From Verrucomicrobia bacterium UBA4286 (GTDB lineage Bacteria > Verrucomicrobiota > Kiritimatiellia > RFP12 > UBA1067): a stretch of DNA of 14,842 nucleotides. The position numbers were made by a program, and so were the translations under genes. The notes under the pieces were generated by a model. The model was given only the letters and a program-made list of their open reading frames with translations. It did not search any database and was not told where the DNA came from. Where the stretch lies: positions 1-14,842 of the forward strand of contig DGVK01000224.1 of the NCBI GenBank assembly GCA_002395905.1, read 5' to 3'. Positions 7,198-14,705 of the stretch are shown here, in pieces; position 1 is the first letter of the stretch, and each line of letters starts with the position of its first letter.

Positions 7198-7226
7198 TTG
7201 CATTCCTGCAACATTTTCGCTATCAT
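7198..7226 (+). promoter_or_regulatory. Promoter for the histone-like gene
   Basis: TTGCAT (7198-7203) and TATCAT (7221-7226) are 17 bases apart within the 128-base gap after the BatD-like gene. A start near 7233 would give a leader of about 65 bases. The match is moderate. No clear terminator for the upstream operon was found in this gap. Confidence 0.55.
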
Positions 7227-7298
7227 TTCCATCGGAGACGCGGAAGTTGCGTTCAAAAGGACGTGCCGACGGCTCCTACTACAAAAAGGATCAAGCAA

Positions 7299-7526
7299 AT
7301 GGCCACTACGAAGAAGGCTCCTGCGAAGAAGGCTGCTCCTGCAAAAAAGGCAGCTCCTGCAAAGAAGGCTCCCGCCAAGAAGGTCGCGGTTAAGAAGGCT
7401 CCTGCAAAGAAGCCCGCTCCCGCGAAAAAGGCGCCCGTGAAGAAGGCACCTGCAAAGAAGGCCGCCCCTGCGAAGAAGGCTCCTGCAAAGAAGGCGTCCG
7501 CGAAGAAGACGCCTGCGAAGAAGTAA
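7299..7526 (+). CDS. Histone H1-like lysine-rich DNA-binding protein
   Basis: This 75-residue protein consists almost entirely of Lys, Ala and Pro in APAKK-like units. It has 28 lysines, placed as 14 KK pairs, and only a few other residues (Thr, Val, Ser). No globular domain is present. Such tails resemble the C-terminus of eukaryotic histone H1 and bacterial histone-like proteins, which bind DNA by charge and help compact the nucleoid. The role is inferred from composition. I chose ATG 7299 because AAGGA (7286-7290) lies eight bases upstream. An in-frame ATG at 7263 would add twelve residues of different character and lacks a good site. The gene has its own likely promoter and a terminator, so it seems to be a single-gene unit. 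Repeat-built coding DNA is prone to length change between strains. Confidence 0.85.
   Translation: MATTKKAPAKKAAPAKKAAPAKKAPAKKVAVKKAPAKKPAPAKKAPVKKAPAKKAAPAKKAPAKKASAKKTPAKK
7311..7523 (+). repeat. Degenerate 15-18 bp coding repeats
   Basis: The coding DNA repeats variants of GCTCCTGCAAAGAAG about twelve times, each giving APAKK or AAPAKK. Third-position changes show the units are diverging. The repeat explains the long false reading frame of FFAGA repeats on the other strand. Confidence 0.85.
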
Positions 7527-7533
7527 GCGAGAA

Positions 7534-7552
7534 GACGGCGCAAAGCGCCGTC
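7534..7552 (+). other. Perfect 8-bp hairpin after histone-like gene
   Basis: GACGGCGC (7534-7541), loop AAA and GCGCCGTC (7545-7552) form a perfect stem seven bases after the stop codon. It stands just before the T-run terminator and may protect the mRNA end or assist termination. Confidence 0.75.
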
Positions 7553-7555
7553 CGG

Positions 7556-7591
7556 GCGCGCGGGTTCGAAAAGCCTGCGCGCTCTTTTTTT
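7556..7591 (+). terminator. Rho-independent terminator
   Basis: GCGCGCGGG (7556-7564) pairs with CCTGCGCGC (7574-7582) through nine pairs including one G-U, with a nine-base loop. TC and seven T residues (7585-7591) follow. It ends the histone-like transcript. Its last T is also the first base of the next promoter's extended -10 motif. Confidence 0.88.
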
Positions 7592-7599
7592 GGTATAAT
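7591..7599 (+). promoter_or_regulatory. Extended -10 promoter for SDR gene
   Basis: TGGTATAAT is a perfect extended -10 box (TGnTATAAT). No good -35 box is visible upstream, where the terminator stem lies. A start at about 7606 would fall only a few bases before ATG 7610, giving a nearly leaderless mRNA. Confidence 0.7.
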
Positions 7600-7609
7600 G
7601 CGAAGCGCG

Positions 7610-8167
7610 ATGAAGATTCTGGTCACAGGCACAACAGGAGGTATCGGCGGCGCGGTCGCGCAGGCGGCGCGCGCCGCAGGGCATGAAGTCGTCGAATGGA
7701 ACCGCGACGGGTTCGATCGCGGCGGCGAACTGCCGCCCGGTCCGTACGACGGCGTGGTCTTCGCAACAGGGATGTGCCCGGTCGCGCCGGTCGCGGCGCT
7801 GACGGACGAATCGTTCGCCGAGACGCTGCGCGTCAACTGCGGGCTCTTCCTCCGAATCGTGCGGGAGATCGTCGCGAGGCGGCTTTATCCACCGAAGGGC
7901 GCACGCATGGTCGCCGTTTCTAGCGTGTCGGCGAACGAGGGCTGGCCCGGCGGGACGGCCTACTGCGCATCCAAGGGGGCGCTGTCGGCGATGTGCCGCG
8001 CGCTCGACGCCGAGCTCGCGACGCGACGCATATCGGTTCGCGCGGTCGAACCGCGCTATGTAAAGACGAAGATGTTCGACGCGTGCGCAGGGCGCATGGG
8101 TGTGAGCGCGGCCCTGGCCCGCGACCCGCGCGATCTTGCGGCGGAGATACTCGCCTTGCTGGGGTGA
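7610..8167 (+). CDS. Short SDR-family oxidoreductase
   Basis: This 185-residue protein is a short-chain dehydrogenase/reductase with one Rossmann fold. TGTTGGIG (6-13) is the NAD(P)-binding TGxxxGxG motif. N76, a serine in VSSVSA (103-108) and YCASK with Y118 and K122 give the catalytic N-S-Y-K set. It is shorter than the usual 240-260 residues: the segment after EPRYVKTKM (147-155) is brief, so the substrate loop is reduced. The substrate cannot be told. I chose ATG 7610; the in-frame ATG 7598 lies in the -10 box and cannot be transcribed from that promoter. With ATG 7610 the leader is only about 3-5 bases and no Shine-Dalgarno site is present. It seems to be its own transcription unit, followed by the metG promoter. 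Confidence 0.9.
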   Translation: MKILVTGTTGGIGGAVAQAARAAGHEVVEWNRDGFDRGGELPPGPYDGVVFATGMCPVAPVAALTDESFAETLRVNCGLFLRIVREIVARRLYPPKGARMVAVSSVSANEGWPGGTAYCASKGALSAMCRALDAELATRRISVRAVEPRYVKTKMFDACAGRMGVSAALARDPRDLAAEILALLG

Positions 8168-8197
8168 CCGCGGCCTGCGGCGCAAGGCGGGGAATTT

Positions 8198-8206
8198 TGG
8201 TATAAT
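8198..8206 (+). promoter_or_regulatory. Extended -10 promoter for metG operon
   Basis: TGGTATAAT lies 30 bases before the metG start; no clear -35 box is seen. A ribosome-binding site AAGGAG (8227-8232) follows. This is the third identical nine-base promoter core in the window. Confidence 0.75.
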
Positions 8207-8236
8207 ATCTGCAAGCAACGGACTTTAAGGAGCAGC

Positions 8237-10288
8237 ATGGCAGAAAAGAGGAAGATTGTCGTTACAAGCGCTTTGCCGTATGCCAACGGTGACATCCACC
8301 TTGGGCATCTGGTGGAGTATATCCAGACGGATTTCTGGGTGCGTTTCCAGAAACTGCGCGGGCATGAGTGCGTATACGTATGTGCAGACGACACCCACGG
8401 CACGCCGATCATGATACGCGCGCGCAAAGAAGGCATAACGCCCGAGGAGCTTATCGCGCGCAGCCACGCCGAGCACCTCAGGGATTTCGGCGATTTCCAG
8501 ATAGAGTTCGACAACTATTACACGACGAACTCTCCCGAGAACAAGGAGCTTTCGGAGAAGATCTTCGCCGCGATGGAAGCGTCCGGCGCGGTCACGAAAC
8601 GTTCATCTCCGCAGCTCTACTGCGAACACTGCCGCATGTTCCTGCCCGACAGGTTCGTCAAGGGCACATGCCCCAAGTGCGGCGCGTCGAACCAGTACGG
8701 CGACAGCTGCGACAGCTGCGGCGCGACATACGGCGCGGAGGAGCTCGGCGGCCCCGTCTGCACAACATGCGGCGCGACGCCCGTCGTGCGCGACACCGAG
8801 CATCTCTACTTCGAGCTCGAGCCCCAGCACGACTATCTTGAGAAGTGGATACCCGGCCACACAACGAGCGATGTTTCGAACAAGCTTCTGGAGTGGTTCA
8901 AGGAGCCTTTGCGCGGGTGGTGCATCTCGCGCGACGCGCCCTACTTCGGTTTCGAGATACCGGGACACCCCGGCAAGTTCTTCTATGTGTGGGTCGACGC
9001 GCCTATCGGCTACATCGCGAGCCTCAAGAACCTCGGGCGCTTCGACATGTGGAACGACCCCGAAGCCGAACTGTACCACTTCATCGGGAAGGACATAATA
9101 CGCTTCCACTGCCTTTTCTGGCCGGGGATGCTGCACGCGGCGGGATTCAAGACGCCGAACAAGGTTTTCGTGCACGGATTCCTCACGGTGAACGGAGAAA
9201 AGATGTCGAAGTCCAAAGGTACGTTCGTGAACGCCCGAACGTATCTGGACAATCTGCCGCCCGAGGCGCTCAGGTACTACTACGCCGCCAAGCTCGGCGG
9301 CACGACCGACGACATGGATCTCAACCTCGCCGATTTCGTGCAGCGCGTCAACAGCGACCTTGTAGGAAAGATCACCAACATCGCCTCGCGCGGCGGGCAG
9401 ATGCTTCAGAAGCGTCTCGAAGGCCGCCTAGGCCGTCTTGACGAAGAGGGGCGCGCGCTCGTCGAGAAATGCCGCGCCGCTGCGGATACGATAGCGAAAT
9501 TCTATGAGGACCGGCGCTTCAACCAGGTGGTTGTCGAGGTGTGCAGGCTCGCCGACGCCGCGAACGAATATTTCGACCGCCGCGAGCCCTGGAAGACCGT
9601 CAAGACCGACGCCGAGGCTACGCGCACCACTCTTACGGCGGCGCTCAACGCCTTCCGCATGATCGCCATATACCTCAAGCCTGTCCTGCCGGTCTACGCA
9701 GAGAAGGCGATGAAGCTCTTCGGCGAGACCGAGTGGACCTGGGCGAGCCTCGACACGACGCGGGAGGACTGCACTCTCGGCGCGTACGAGTATCTCGCCA
9801 GCCGCATCGAGACGGCGCAGGTCGAGGCTATGGTGGCCGCGGCGAAGGTGAAGCCCGGCGAGAGCGGGGAGGTGAGCCACGAGTCGAGGGCGAGCAAGAA
9901 CAAGGCCCGCGCGGGCGAAGCCGCCGCGAAACCCGCAGAGTGCGCCCCGCTGAAGGCCGAAATCGCCTTCCCCGACTTCGAAAAGCTCGACTTGCGCGTG
10001 GGCGTCGTCGAGAGCTGCGAGACGGTTCCCAAGAGTTCGAAGCTTCTCAAGTTCGTGCTAGACGCAGGCGCGCTCGGGAAGCGCACGATATTCAGCGGTA
10101 TACGCGGAGCGTATCCCGATCCTGCGGCGCTCGTCGGCAGGGAGGTTGTGTTCGTCGCCAATCTCGCGCCGCGCAAGATGAGCGTAGGCATTTCCGAAGG
10201 CATGATACTTTTCGCCGGCGAGCCCGGCAGGAACGGCGGCGTGGTCTCGCCGGCAGGCGCGGCCGGCGGCGGTGAACAGGTTACATGA
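8237..10288 (+). CDS. metG: Methionyl-tRNA synthetase MetG
   Basis: This 683-residue class I synthetase charges tRNA-Met with methionine. The HIGH motif is HLGH (21-24) after LPYANGDI, and KMSKS stands at 322-326. Four CxxC pairs (C129/132, C145/148, C158/161, C175/178) form the two zinc knuckles of the connective domain, as in the double-knuckle MetRS type. The anticodon-binding helical domain follows to about 550. An Ala/Lys/Glu-rich linker (about 550-573) joins a C-terminal OB-fold tRNA-binding domain (574 to about 668, FEKLDLRVGVVESCE and KMSVGISEGMILFA). That domain also serves in dimer formation in relatives. The start has AAGGAG (8227-8232). It heads an operon with secretion/FHA/PEGA genes that have no obvious link to translation, though tlyA at the end does. 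The protein looks complete. Confidence 0.97.
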   Translation: MAEKRKIVVTSALPYANGDIHLGHLVEYIQTDFWVRFQKLRGHECVYVCADDTHGTPIMIRARKEGITPEELIARSHAEHLRDFGDFQIEFDNYYTTNSPENKELSEKIFAAMEASGAVTKRSSPQLYCEHCRMFLPDRFVKGTCPKCGASNQYGDSCDSCGATYGAEELGGPVCTTCGATPVVRDTEHLYFELEPQHDYLEKWIPGHTTSDVSNKLLEWFKEPLRGWCISRDAPYFGFEIPGHPGKFFYVWVDAPIGYIASLKNLGRFDMWNDPEAELYHFIGKDIIRFHCLFWPGMLHAAGFKTPNKVFVHGFLTVNGEKMSKSKGTFVNARTYLDNLPPEALRYYYAAKLGGTTDDMDLNLADFVQRVNSDLVGKITNIASRGGQMLQKRLEGRLGRLDEEGRALVEKCRAAADTIAKFYEDRRFNQVVVEVCRLADAANEYFDRREPWKTVKTDAEATRTTLTAALNAFRMIAIYLKPVLPVYAEKAMKLFGETEWTWASLDTTREDCTLGAYEYLASRIETAQVEAMVAAAKVKPGESGEVSHESRASKNKARAGEAAAKPAECAPLKAEIAFPDFEKLDLRVGVVESCETVPKSSKLLKFVLDAGALGKRTIFSGIRGAYPDPAALVGREVVFVANLAPRKMSVGISEGMILFAGEPGRNGGVVSPAGAAGGGEQVT

Positions 10289-10297
10289 GGCGTTGAC

Positions 10298-11215
10298 GTG
10301 GGCGGGATGCTGTCGATAGCGATGTATGTTGCGTGGGCCGCTGCAGCCGCAGGTCTGGCGTGGCATGTCGCTGCCGCAGCGGCCGAGGTCACGTATGTGA
10401 CGCTCGCCGACGGGCGCCGCCAGGCACGCGCCCTGCCAGTCCTCTTCAAGATACTTCTGCCGTTCGTCGGCAACCTCGACGCGCTTGTGTCCCGGCCGGC
10501 GTTCGAGCGGCGTATCGCCGAGAGCGAAAGAACCCTTGTCTCAGCCGGGATGGAGGGCCTTTTGAGCGGACGCGAATTCGTCGCGCTCGAGATTCTATGC
10601 CCTGTGGTGACGGGCGCCGCATGGTGTGCCGCGGTTCTTTCTCTCGGCGCGATGATGCCGGAATCCGTCTTCGCGTCGTCGGGTCTGGCGATATGCGCTT
10701 TCGGCGTCGCTGTCTGCGCGCTCATGCCGGGAATGTGGCTAAAGGGCGAGCTCAAGCGGCGTCACACCGCGATCATGAAGGCGCTGCCGTTCGTGCTCGA
10801 CCTTCTTACCTTGAGCGTCGAGGCGGGAATGGATTTCATAAGCGCCCTGCAGCGCAACTGCCAGACGCGCCGCATGGATGCGCTCAACGAGGAGCTTCTC
10901 AGAATGGTGCACGAGATACAGCTCGGCGCGTCCAGACGCGACGCCCTGCGCGCCATGGCCGACCGTGTCGGCCAGGCCGACCTGCGAAGTCTCGCTCACG
11001 CTCTTGTGCAGGCCGATGAATTCGGCGTTTCCATCGGCGCGATACTGCGCATCCAGTCGGACCAGCTCCGCAGCCGCCGGTTCGACCGCGCCGAGAAGCT
11101 CGCCGCAGAGGCGCCGACCAAAATGCTCGGACCGCTGATGCTGTGCATTTTCCCGGCGGTGTTCGTGATACTGCTCGGGCCGGTTCTCATCCAGGCCATA
11201 GACGGGATGTTGTAA
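10298..11215 (+). CDS. TadC-like type II secretion F-domain protein
   Basis: This 305-residue inner-membrane protein carries one T2SSF domain (about 160-297), the platform protein of type II secretion, type IV pili and Tad pili. Hydrophobic helices are seen at about 5-28, 95-118, 125-147 and 276-300. PFVLDLLTLSVEAGMDFISAL (164-184) and the region ADEFGVSIGAIL (239-250) up to EAPTKMLGPLMLCIFPAVF (271-289) fit TadC best. TadC normally pairs with TadB and is driven by the ATPase TadA; neither is in the window. The start is GTG 10298, with GAGG (10287-10290) seven bases upstream; ATG 10307 is an alternative. It follows metG by nine bases and precedes an FHA gene by one base, so the three are co-transcribed. 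Its partners may be encoded elsewhere. Confidence 0.88.
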   Translation: MGGMLSIAMYVAWAAAAAGLAWHVAAAAAEVTYVTLADGRRQARALPVLFKILLPFVGNLDALVSRPAFERRIAESERTLVSAGMEGLLSGREFVALEILCPVVTGAAWCAAVLSLGAMMPESVFASSGLAICAFGVAVCALMPGMWLKGELKRRHTAIMKALPFVLDLLTLSVEAGMDFISALQRNCQTRRMDALNEELLRMVHEIQLGASRRDALRAMADRVGQADLRSLAHALVQADEFGVSIGAILRIQSDQLRSRRFDRAEKLAAEAPTKMLGPLMLCIFPAVFVILLGPVLIQAIDGML

Positions 11216-11216
11216 A

Positions 11217-12551
11217 ATGAAAAGACCAGAACTTCTAATCGAGAACGGAGAGTTCGCAGGCCGACGCTACCAGGTAGGCGAGGCGGGCCTGCGCCTCGGC
11301 AGATCGTCGTCGAACGACATACAGATCGTGGACGAGGAGCTGAGCCGCAACCACTGCATGTTCGAGATCCACGGCGAGGACGGCATTCGCCTCACCGATC
11401 TCGCGAGCGCCAACGGCACGCGCGTCAACGGCGCGATACTCGGCAGCGAGGCCGTGGATCTAAAGCCTGGCGACGCGATAGAGGTCGGCGGCACTCTTAT
11501 AAGGGTTGTCCCCGCAGGCGGCGAGGCGCCCGCCGCCGCGTCCGCCGCGGAAGGAGTGGATCTCGGTCTCGGTTCTGGTGCTGGTTCAGGCGAAGGTTTA
11601 CCTGCGGGCGGCCAACAGCCTGCGAAGAGACGCTCTCCCGTCATGAATGTCATTTGGGCCGCGGTTGCGGCGCTGCTTGCCGTTTCGATATACCTTGTCC
11701 TGGGAGGCTTCGGCGGCGACGCCGGGGACTCCCCCGTGCCGCCTGTCGAAGAGCCGGAGGAGCGCGTCGTGGAGATGCGCTACGAGAAGGTAGTCGCCAC
11801 GTCGCAGAGCATCTTCCGCTACTATATGTCGCTTTCGTCCGACGGGGCGCTGCGTATCATCGTGGACGACGTCCCCGGCGAGAACCGCCATGTCGACCAG
11901 ACGCGCCGGCTTGACGAGAAGGCTCTGGAGCGGCTCGGGGAGATACTGCTGGATCCCGACCTCATGTCGCTCGACCGCCAGTATGTCGGGCCCGACGTGG
12001 AACCGCCGGAGCTTCGCAGCTGGGAGCTCGCCGTGGTGCTTTCGTCGCGGGTGCGCAGAGTGTCAATAGTCAACACCCAGGAGCCGGAGGCTTTCCGTCG
12101 CGTTCGCGAGAAGCTGGAGACCTTCACAAAGAACGAACTCGGCGTGTGGGCGATACAGTGTTCGCGCGCGCAGCTTGAGGAGATGGCTGCGGAGTGCGCC
12201 GAGACGGGGCTCATGAAGTGGGACGACCGCGATGTCGAATACGGCAACCTCGACGCGTCTGTGCGCGCGTACCGAGAGGCGGTGCAGTATCTCGACACGC
12301 TCAATCCAAAGCCGCCGGAGTTCGCCGAATACCGCGAGGGGATGGAGCGGGCCAGGAAGGAGCTCGACAGGCGCTACGCAGACCAGCGCTTCAAGGCCGA
12401 CCGCGCGCTCAACCTGTCGGACTGGGAGACGGCCGCCGCCGAGCTGAAGATTCTCTGCCAGATGGTTCCCGACAGAGAGGACGACCGCTACCGCGAGGCC
12501 GCGGCAAAACTTGTGGATGTGGAGCAGAGGCTCAAGAACGGAGGCCGGTGA
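11217..12551 (+). CDS. FHA-domain membrane protein
   Basis: This 444-residue protein starts with a forkhead-associated domain (about 5-98), a phosphothreonine-binding module. Its motifs are LGRS (27-30) with N33 and D34, SRNH (43-46) and ANGT (65-68). A flexible Ala/Gly/Pro-rich linker (100-140) leads to one membrane helix (about 143-164). The C-terminal part (185-440) would lie outside: a mixed alpha/beta region with SSDGALRIIVDDVPGENRH (207-225), which I do not recognise, then a helical, TPR-like end (about 335-440). The FHA domain is therefore in the cytoplasm and may read a Thr-kinase signal and pass it across the membrane. FHA proteins often stand beside secretion or pilus genes, and here the TadC-like gene is one base upstream. 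No kinase gene is in the window. No strong ribosome-binding site is seen, so translation is probably coupled. Confidence 0.87.
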   Translation: MKRPELLIENGEFAGRRYQVGEAGLRLGRSSSNDIQIVDEELSRNHCMFEIHGEDGIRLTDLASANGTRVNGAILGSEAVDLKPGDAIEVGGTLIRVVPAGGEAPAAASAAEGVDLGLGSGAGSGEGLPAGGQQPAKRRSPVMNVIWAAVAALLAVSIYLVLGGFGGDAGDSPVPPVEEPEERVVEMRYEKVVATSQSIFRYYMSLSSDGALRIIVDDVPGENRHVDQTRRLDEKALERLGEILLDPDLMSLDRQYVGPDVEPPELRSWELAVVLSSRVRRVSIVNTQEPEAFRRVREKLETFTKNELGVWAIQCSRAQLEEMAAECAETGLMKWDDRDVEYGNLDASVRAYREAVQYLDTLNPKPPEFAEYREGMERARKELDRRYADQRFKADRALNLSDWETAAAELKILCQMVPDREDDRYREAAAKLVDVEQRLKNGGR

Positions 12552-12552
12552 A

Positions 12553-13875
12553 ATGAGAATCTTTATATCAGCGGTGCTGGCGTGCTTTACGGGTCTTGCC
12601 GCCTTGGCCCAGCAGGGGCCTTCGACGCGTGTCGACATAACCAGCCAGCCCGAGCGCGCCAGCGTTATCGTCGACGGACGCGACCGCGGAATAACGCCTA
12701 TAACGATCTTCGATCTCGCGCCCGGGCGCCATCATGTGAAGTTTCGGATGGCCGGCTATGTGGAGCGCGACAGGTACATAACCGTGGAGGAAGGCCGCCC
12801 GTCCCAGCACAGCAACGTGCTTGATGCCGAGAAAGGGCTCCTTCTGGTGAAGAGCAGTCCGGAAGGATGCGAGATCACGATAGACGGCGTCGCGATGGGC
12901 GTCACGCCGCGTCTCATAACCACGCTCGACACGAAGAGCGTCCACAAGATGACGCTTCGCAAGACGGGCTACAGGCCGGCGACATTCGACATCAGGTTCA
13001 ACGGGCGCACGCCGCTTGTGCGGGACGAGACGCTCATGCTCGATTCGGGCGTGCTGAGGATCATATCCGAGCCGACGGGAGCCAGCGTCACCGTCAACGG
13101 CGTGGAGCGCGGCGTCACGCCGGTTCTGGTGACGGACGTCCCGAAGGGGCGCGCCACGGTGAAGTTGTACCTTGAAGGATTCAAAGAAGAGGTGATATCA
13201 GATCTCGTGGTGGGCGCGGGCGACAAGCAGACGGTCTCTCGCATAATGGAAGGCCTGCCCGGGACGCTCTCGCTTACGTCCGTGCCGGACGGCGCGCGGT
13301 TCTATCTCAACGGCGATTACAGAGGAAGAAGCCCGCTCGTGATTTCGGGACTCAAGCCCGGCGAGTACGAGGTTCGCGCCGAGCGTGACGGTTTCGGCAC
13401 CGAGACGCGCAAGGTCATGGTCTCGAACGGATCGACGCCACGGGTGGAGTTCAGAATGTCGAACGTGATGGGCCGGCTCGAGGTGAAGACGTCGCCGGCC
13501 GGAGCGCAGATCCTGTTCGACGGGCGCCCCGCAGGAACCACAACCACCAACGATCCCGACGCGGAGTTCAGCGACGTCCTGGCCATAGAGAACGTTCTTG
13601 AAGGCGAGCATACGCTCGTCGTCAGAAAGAGCGGCTACGCCGAGACGACGCGCCATCCCAAAATCCAGAGCAACCGCACTTCGAAAGCCAACATCCGCCT
13701 CAAGCGTATATTCAAGCCGGATGTGGAAATCGTCACAGACACCGGAACCTACCAAGGCATACTCGTGAGCAACACACCCGACTACATACTTGTAGAGGTC
13801 AAGCTCGGCATACAGCGCAGCTTCCCCAGGGCCGACATACGGAAGGTTCGCTTTCTCGGCGGGAAGGAGAAATGA
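12553..13875 (+). CDS. Exported five-repeat PEGA-domain protein
   Basis: This 440-residue protein has a signal peptide (1-19, likely cut after LAALA) and five PEGA repeats starting near residues 27, 97, 167, 238 and 308. Each shows the pattern S-x-P-x-G-A-x-(V/I)-x-(V/L)-(D/N)-G followed by G-x-(T/S)-P and an ending G-(Y/F). PEGA modules are surface or periplasmic beta folds, often found with S-layer or envelope proteins. The C-terminal tail (390-440) reads like a small beta barrel, with VTDTGTYQGILVSNTPDYIL (394-413) and an FPRADIRKVRFL end (424-435). It may be an LSm-like domain, which I infer from pattern only. The start has GGAGG (12540-12544) eight bases upstream and lies one base after the FHA stop. 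The gene overlaps tlyA by 4 bases. It may interact with the outer part of the FHA protein. Confidence 0.88.
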   Translation: MRIFISAVLACFTGLAALAQQGPSTRVDITSQPERASVIVDGRDRGITPITIFDLAPGRHHVKFRMAGYVERDRYITVEEGRPSQHSNVLDAEKGLLLVKSSPEGCEITIDGVAMGVTPRLITTLDTKSVHKMTLRKTGYRPATFDIRFNGRTPLVRDETLMLDSGVLRIISEPTGASVTVNGVERGVTPVLVTDVPKGRATVKLYLEGFKEEVISDLVVGAGDKQTVSRIMEGLPGTLSLTSVPDGARFYLNGDYRGRSPLVISGLKPGEYEVRAERDGFGTETRKVMVSNGSTPRVEFRMSNVMGRLEVKTSPAGAQILFDGRPAGTTTTNDPDAEFSDVLAIENVLEGEHTLVVRKSGYAETTRHPKIQSNRTSKANIRLKRIFKPDVEIVTDTGTYQGILVSNTPDYILVEVKLGIQRSFPRADIRKVRFLGGKEK

Positions 13876-14630
13876 AGCAGCGGCTCGACATGGCTCTGGT
13901 CGAGCGCGGACTCGCCGGGAGCCGCACGCGTGCGCAGGCGCTTGTCATGGAAGGCAAGGTGCGCGTGGCAGGGCAGGTCGAGCGCAAGGCGTCCCGTGCC
14001 GTCGATGAATCGGCGGCGATCGAGGTAGAGTCGCCGCCGCGTTTCGTGAGTCGTGGCGGCGAGAAGCTGGAGGGCGCTTTCGCGGCGTTCGGCCCGGGGT
14101 CTGGCGCGGCGGTTCCGTTTGATGTCGCAGGTGTCGCGTGTCTGGACGTCGGCAGTTCCACAGGAGGCTTTACCGACTGTCTGCTGCAGCACGGCGCAAG
14201 ACGCGTGATGGCCGTGGACGTCGGCACGAATCAGCTGGCCTACAAGCTCAGGACCGATCCGAGAGTGTGGGTGAGGGAGAATTTCAACGCACGGCACATG
14301 ACTCCCGCCGATCTGCCGGAGACGCCCGGCGTCGCCGTGACGGATGTCTCGTTCATCTCGCTCAGGCTCATCCTGCCTCCTATACGCGATGTCCTCGCGC
14401 CGGGCGGTCTTGCCGTCGCTCTCATAAAGCCGCAGTTCGAGGTTGGCCGGGGCAATGCGCCGGGCGGGCTGGTGAGGGACGAAAAACTGCGGCTAGAGGC
14501 GCGTGACGGGATAGTGGGTTTCGCCCGCAGAGAACTCGGTCTTGAACTTCTCGGCCTCGCAGAGTCGCCGATAAAAGGCCGCGAGATGGGAAATATCGAG
14601 TACCTGTCCTATTGGTGCAAACCCTGCTAA
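13872..14630 (+). CDS. tlyA: TlyA-family rRNA 2'-O-methyltransferase
   Basis: This 252-residue protein has an N-terminal S4 RNA-binding domain (about 3-52, RLDMALVERGLAGSRTRAQA) and an FtsJ/RrmJ-type methyltransferase domain (about 56-248). SAM-binding motif I is LDVGSSTGGFTD (91-102), followed by AVDVG (114-118). SRGGEK with K65, TDVSFISL with D158, LIKPQFE with K186 and NIEY with E243 fit the K-D-K-E catalytic set of the family. Relatives methylate cytidine 2'-OH in 16S and 23S rRNA and set sensitivity to capreomycin-type drugs; they were formerly called hemolysins. The length is typical. The start overlaps the PEGA stop as ATGA, with AAGGAG close upstream. It is the last gene of the metG operon, directly followed by a terminator. 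Confidence 0.95.
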   Translation: MKQRLDMALVERGLAGSRTRAQALVMEGKVRVAGQVERKASRAVDESAAIEVESPPRFVSRGGEKLEGAFAAFGPGSGAAVPFDVAGVACLDVGSSTGGFTDCLLQHGARRVMAVDVGTNQLAYKLRTDPRVWVRENFNARHMTPADLPETPGVAVTDVSFISLRLILPPIRDVLAPGGLAVALIKPQFEVGRGNAPGGLVRDEKLRLEARDGIVGFARRELGLELLGLAESPIKGREMGNIEYLSYWCKPC

Positions 14631-14632
14631 GG

Positions 14633-14670
14633 CCGTCGTTGCAGCTCACGATTGCAACGCCGGGCTTTTT
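14633..14670 (+). terminator. Rho-independent terminator after tlyA
   Basis: The stem CCGTCGTTGCA (14633-14643) pairs with TGCAACGCCGG (14653-14663), with a single T-C mismatch and a nine-base loop. GC and five T residues (14666-14670) follow. It starts two bases after the tlyA stop and ends the metG operon. Confidence 0.88.
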
Positions 14671-14705
14671 GATCCAGTCGCCGTAGTAGATTGATTTTCT
14701 TCCAG

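Noticed and set aside
7253..8218. Minus-strand open frame of 321 codons with FFAGA repeats
   Set aside because: It is the reverse reading of the APAKK repeats and the SDR gene; the repeats come from the coding repeat on the other strand.
9694..10755. Minus-strand open frame of 353 codons
   Set aside because: It covers parts of metG and the TadC-like gene and has only low-complexity Ser/Ala/Arg content.
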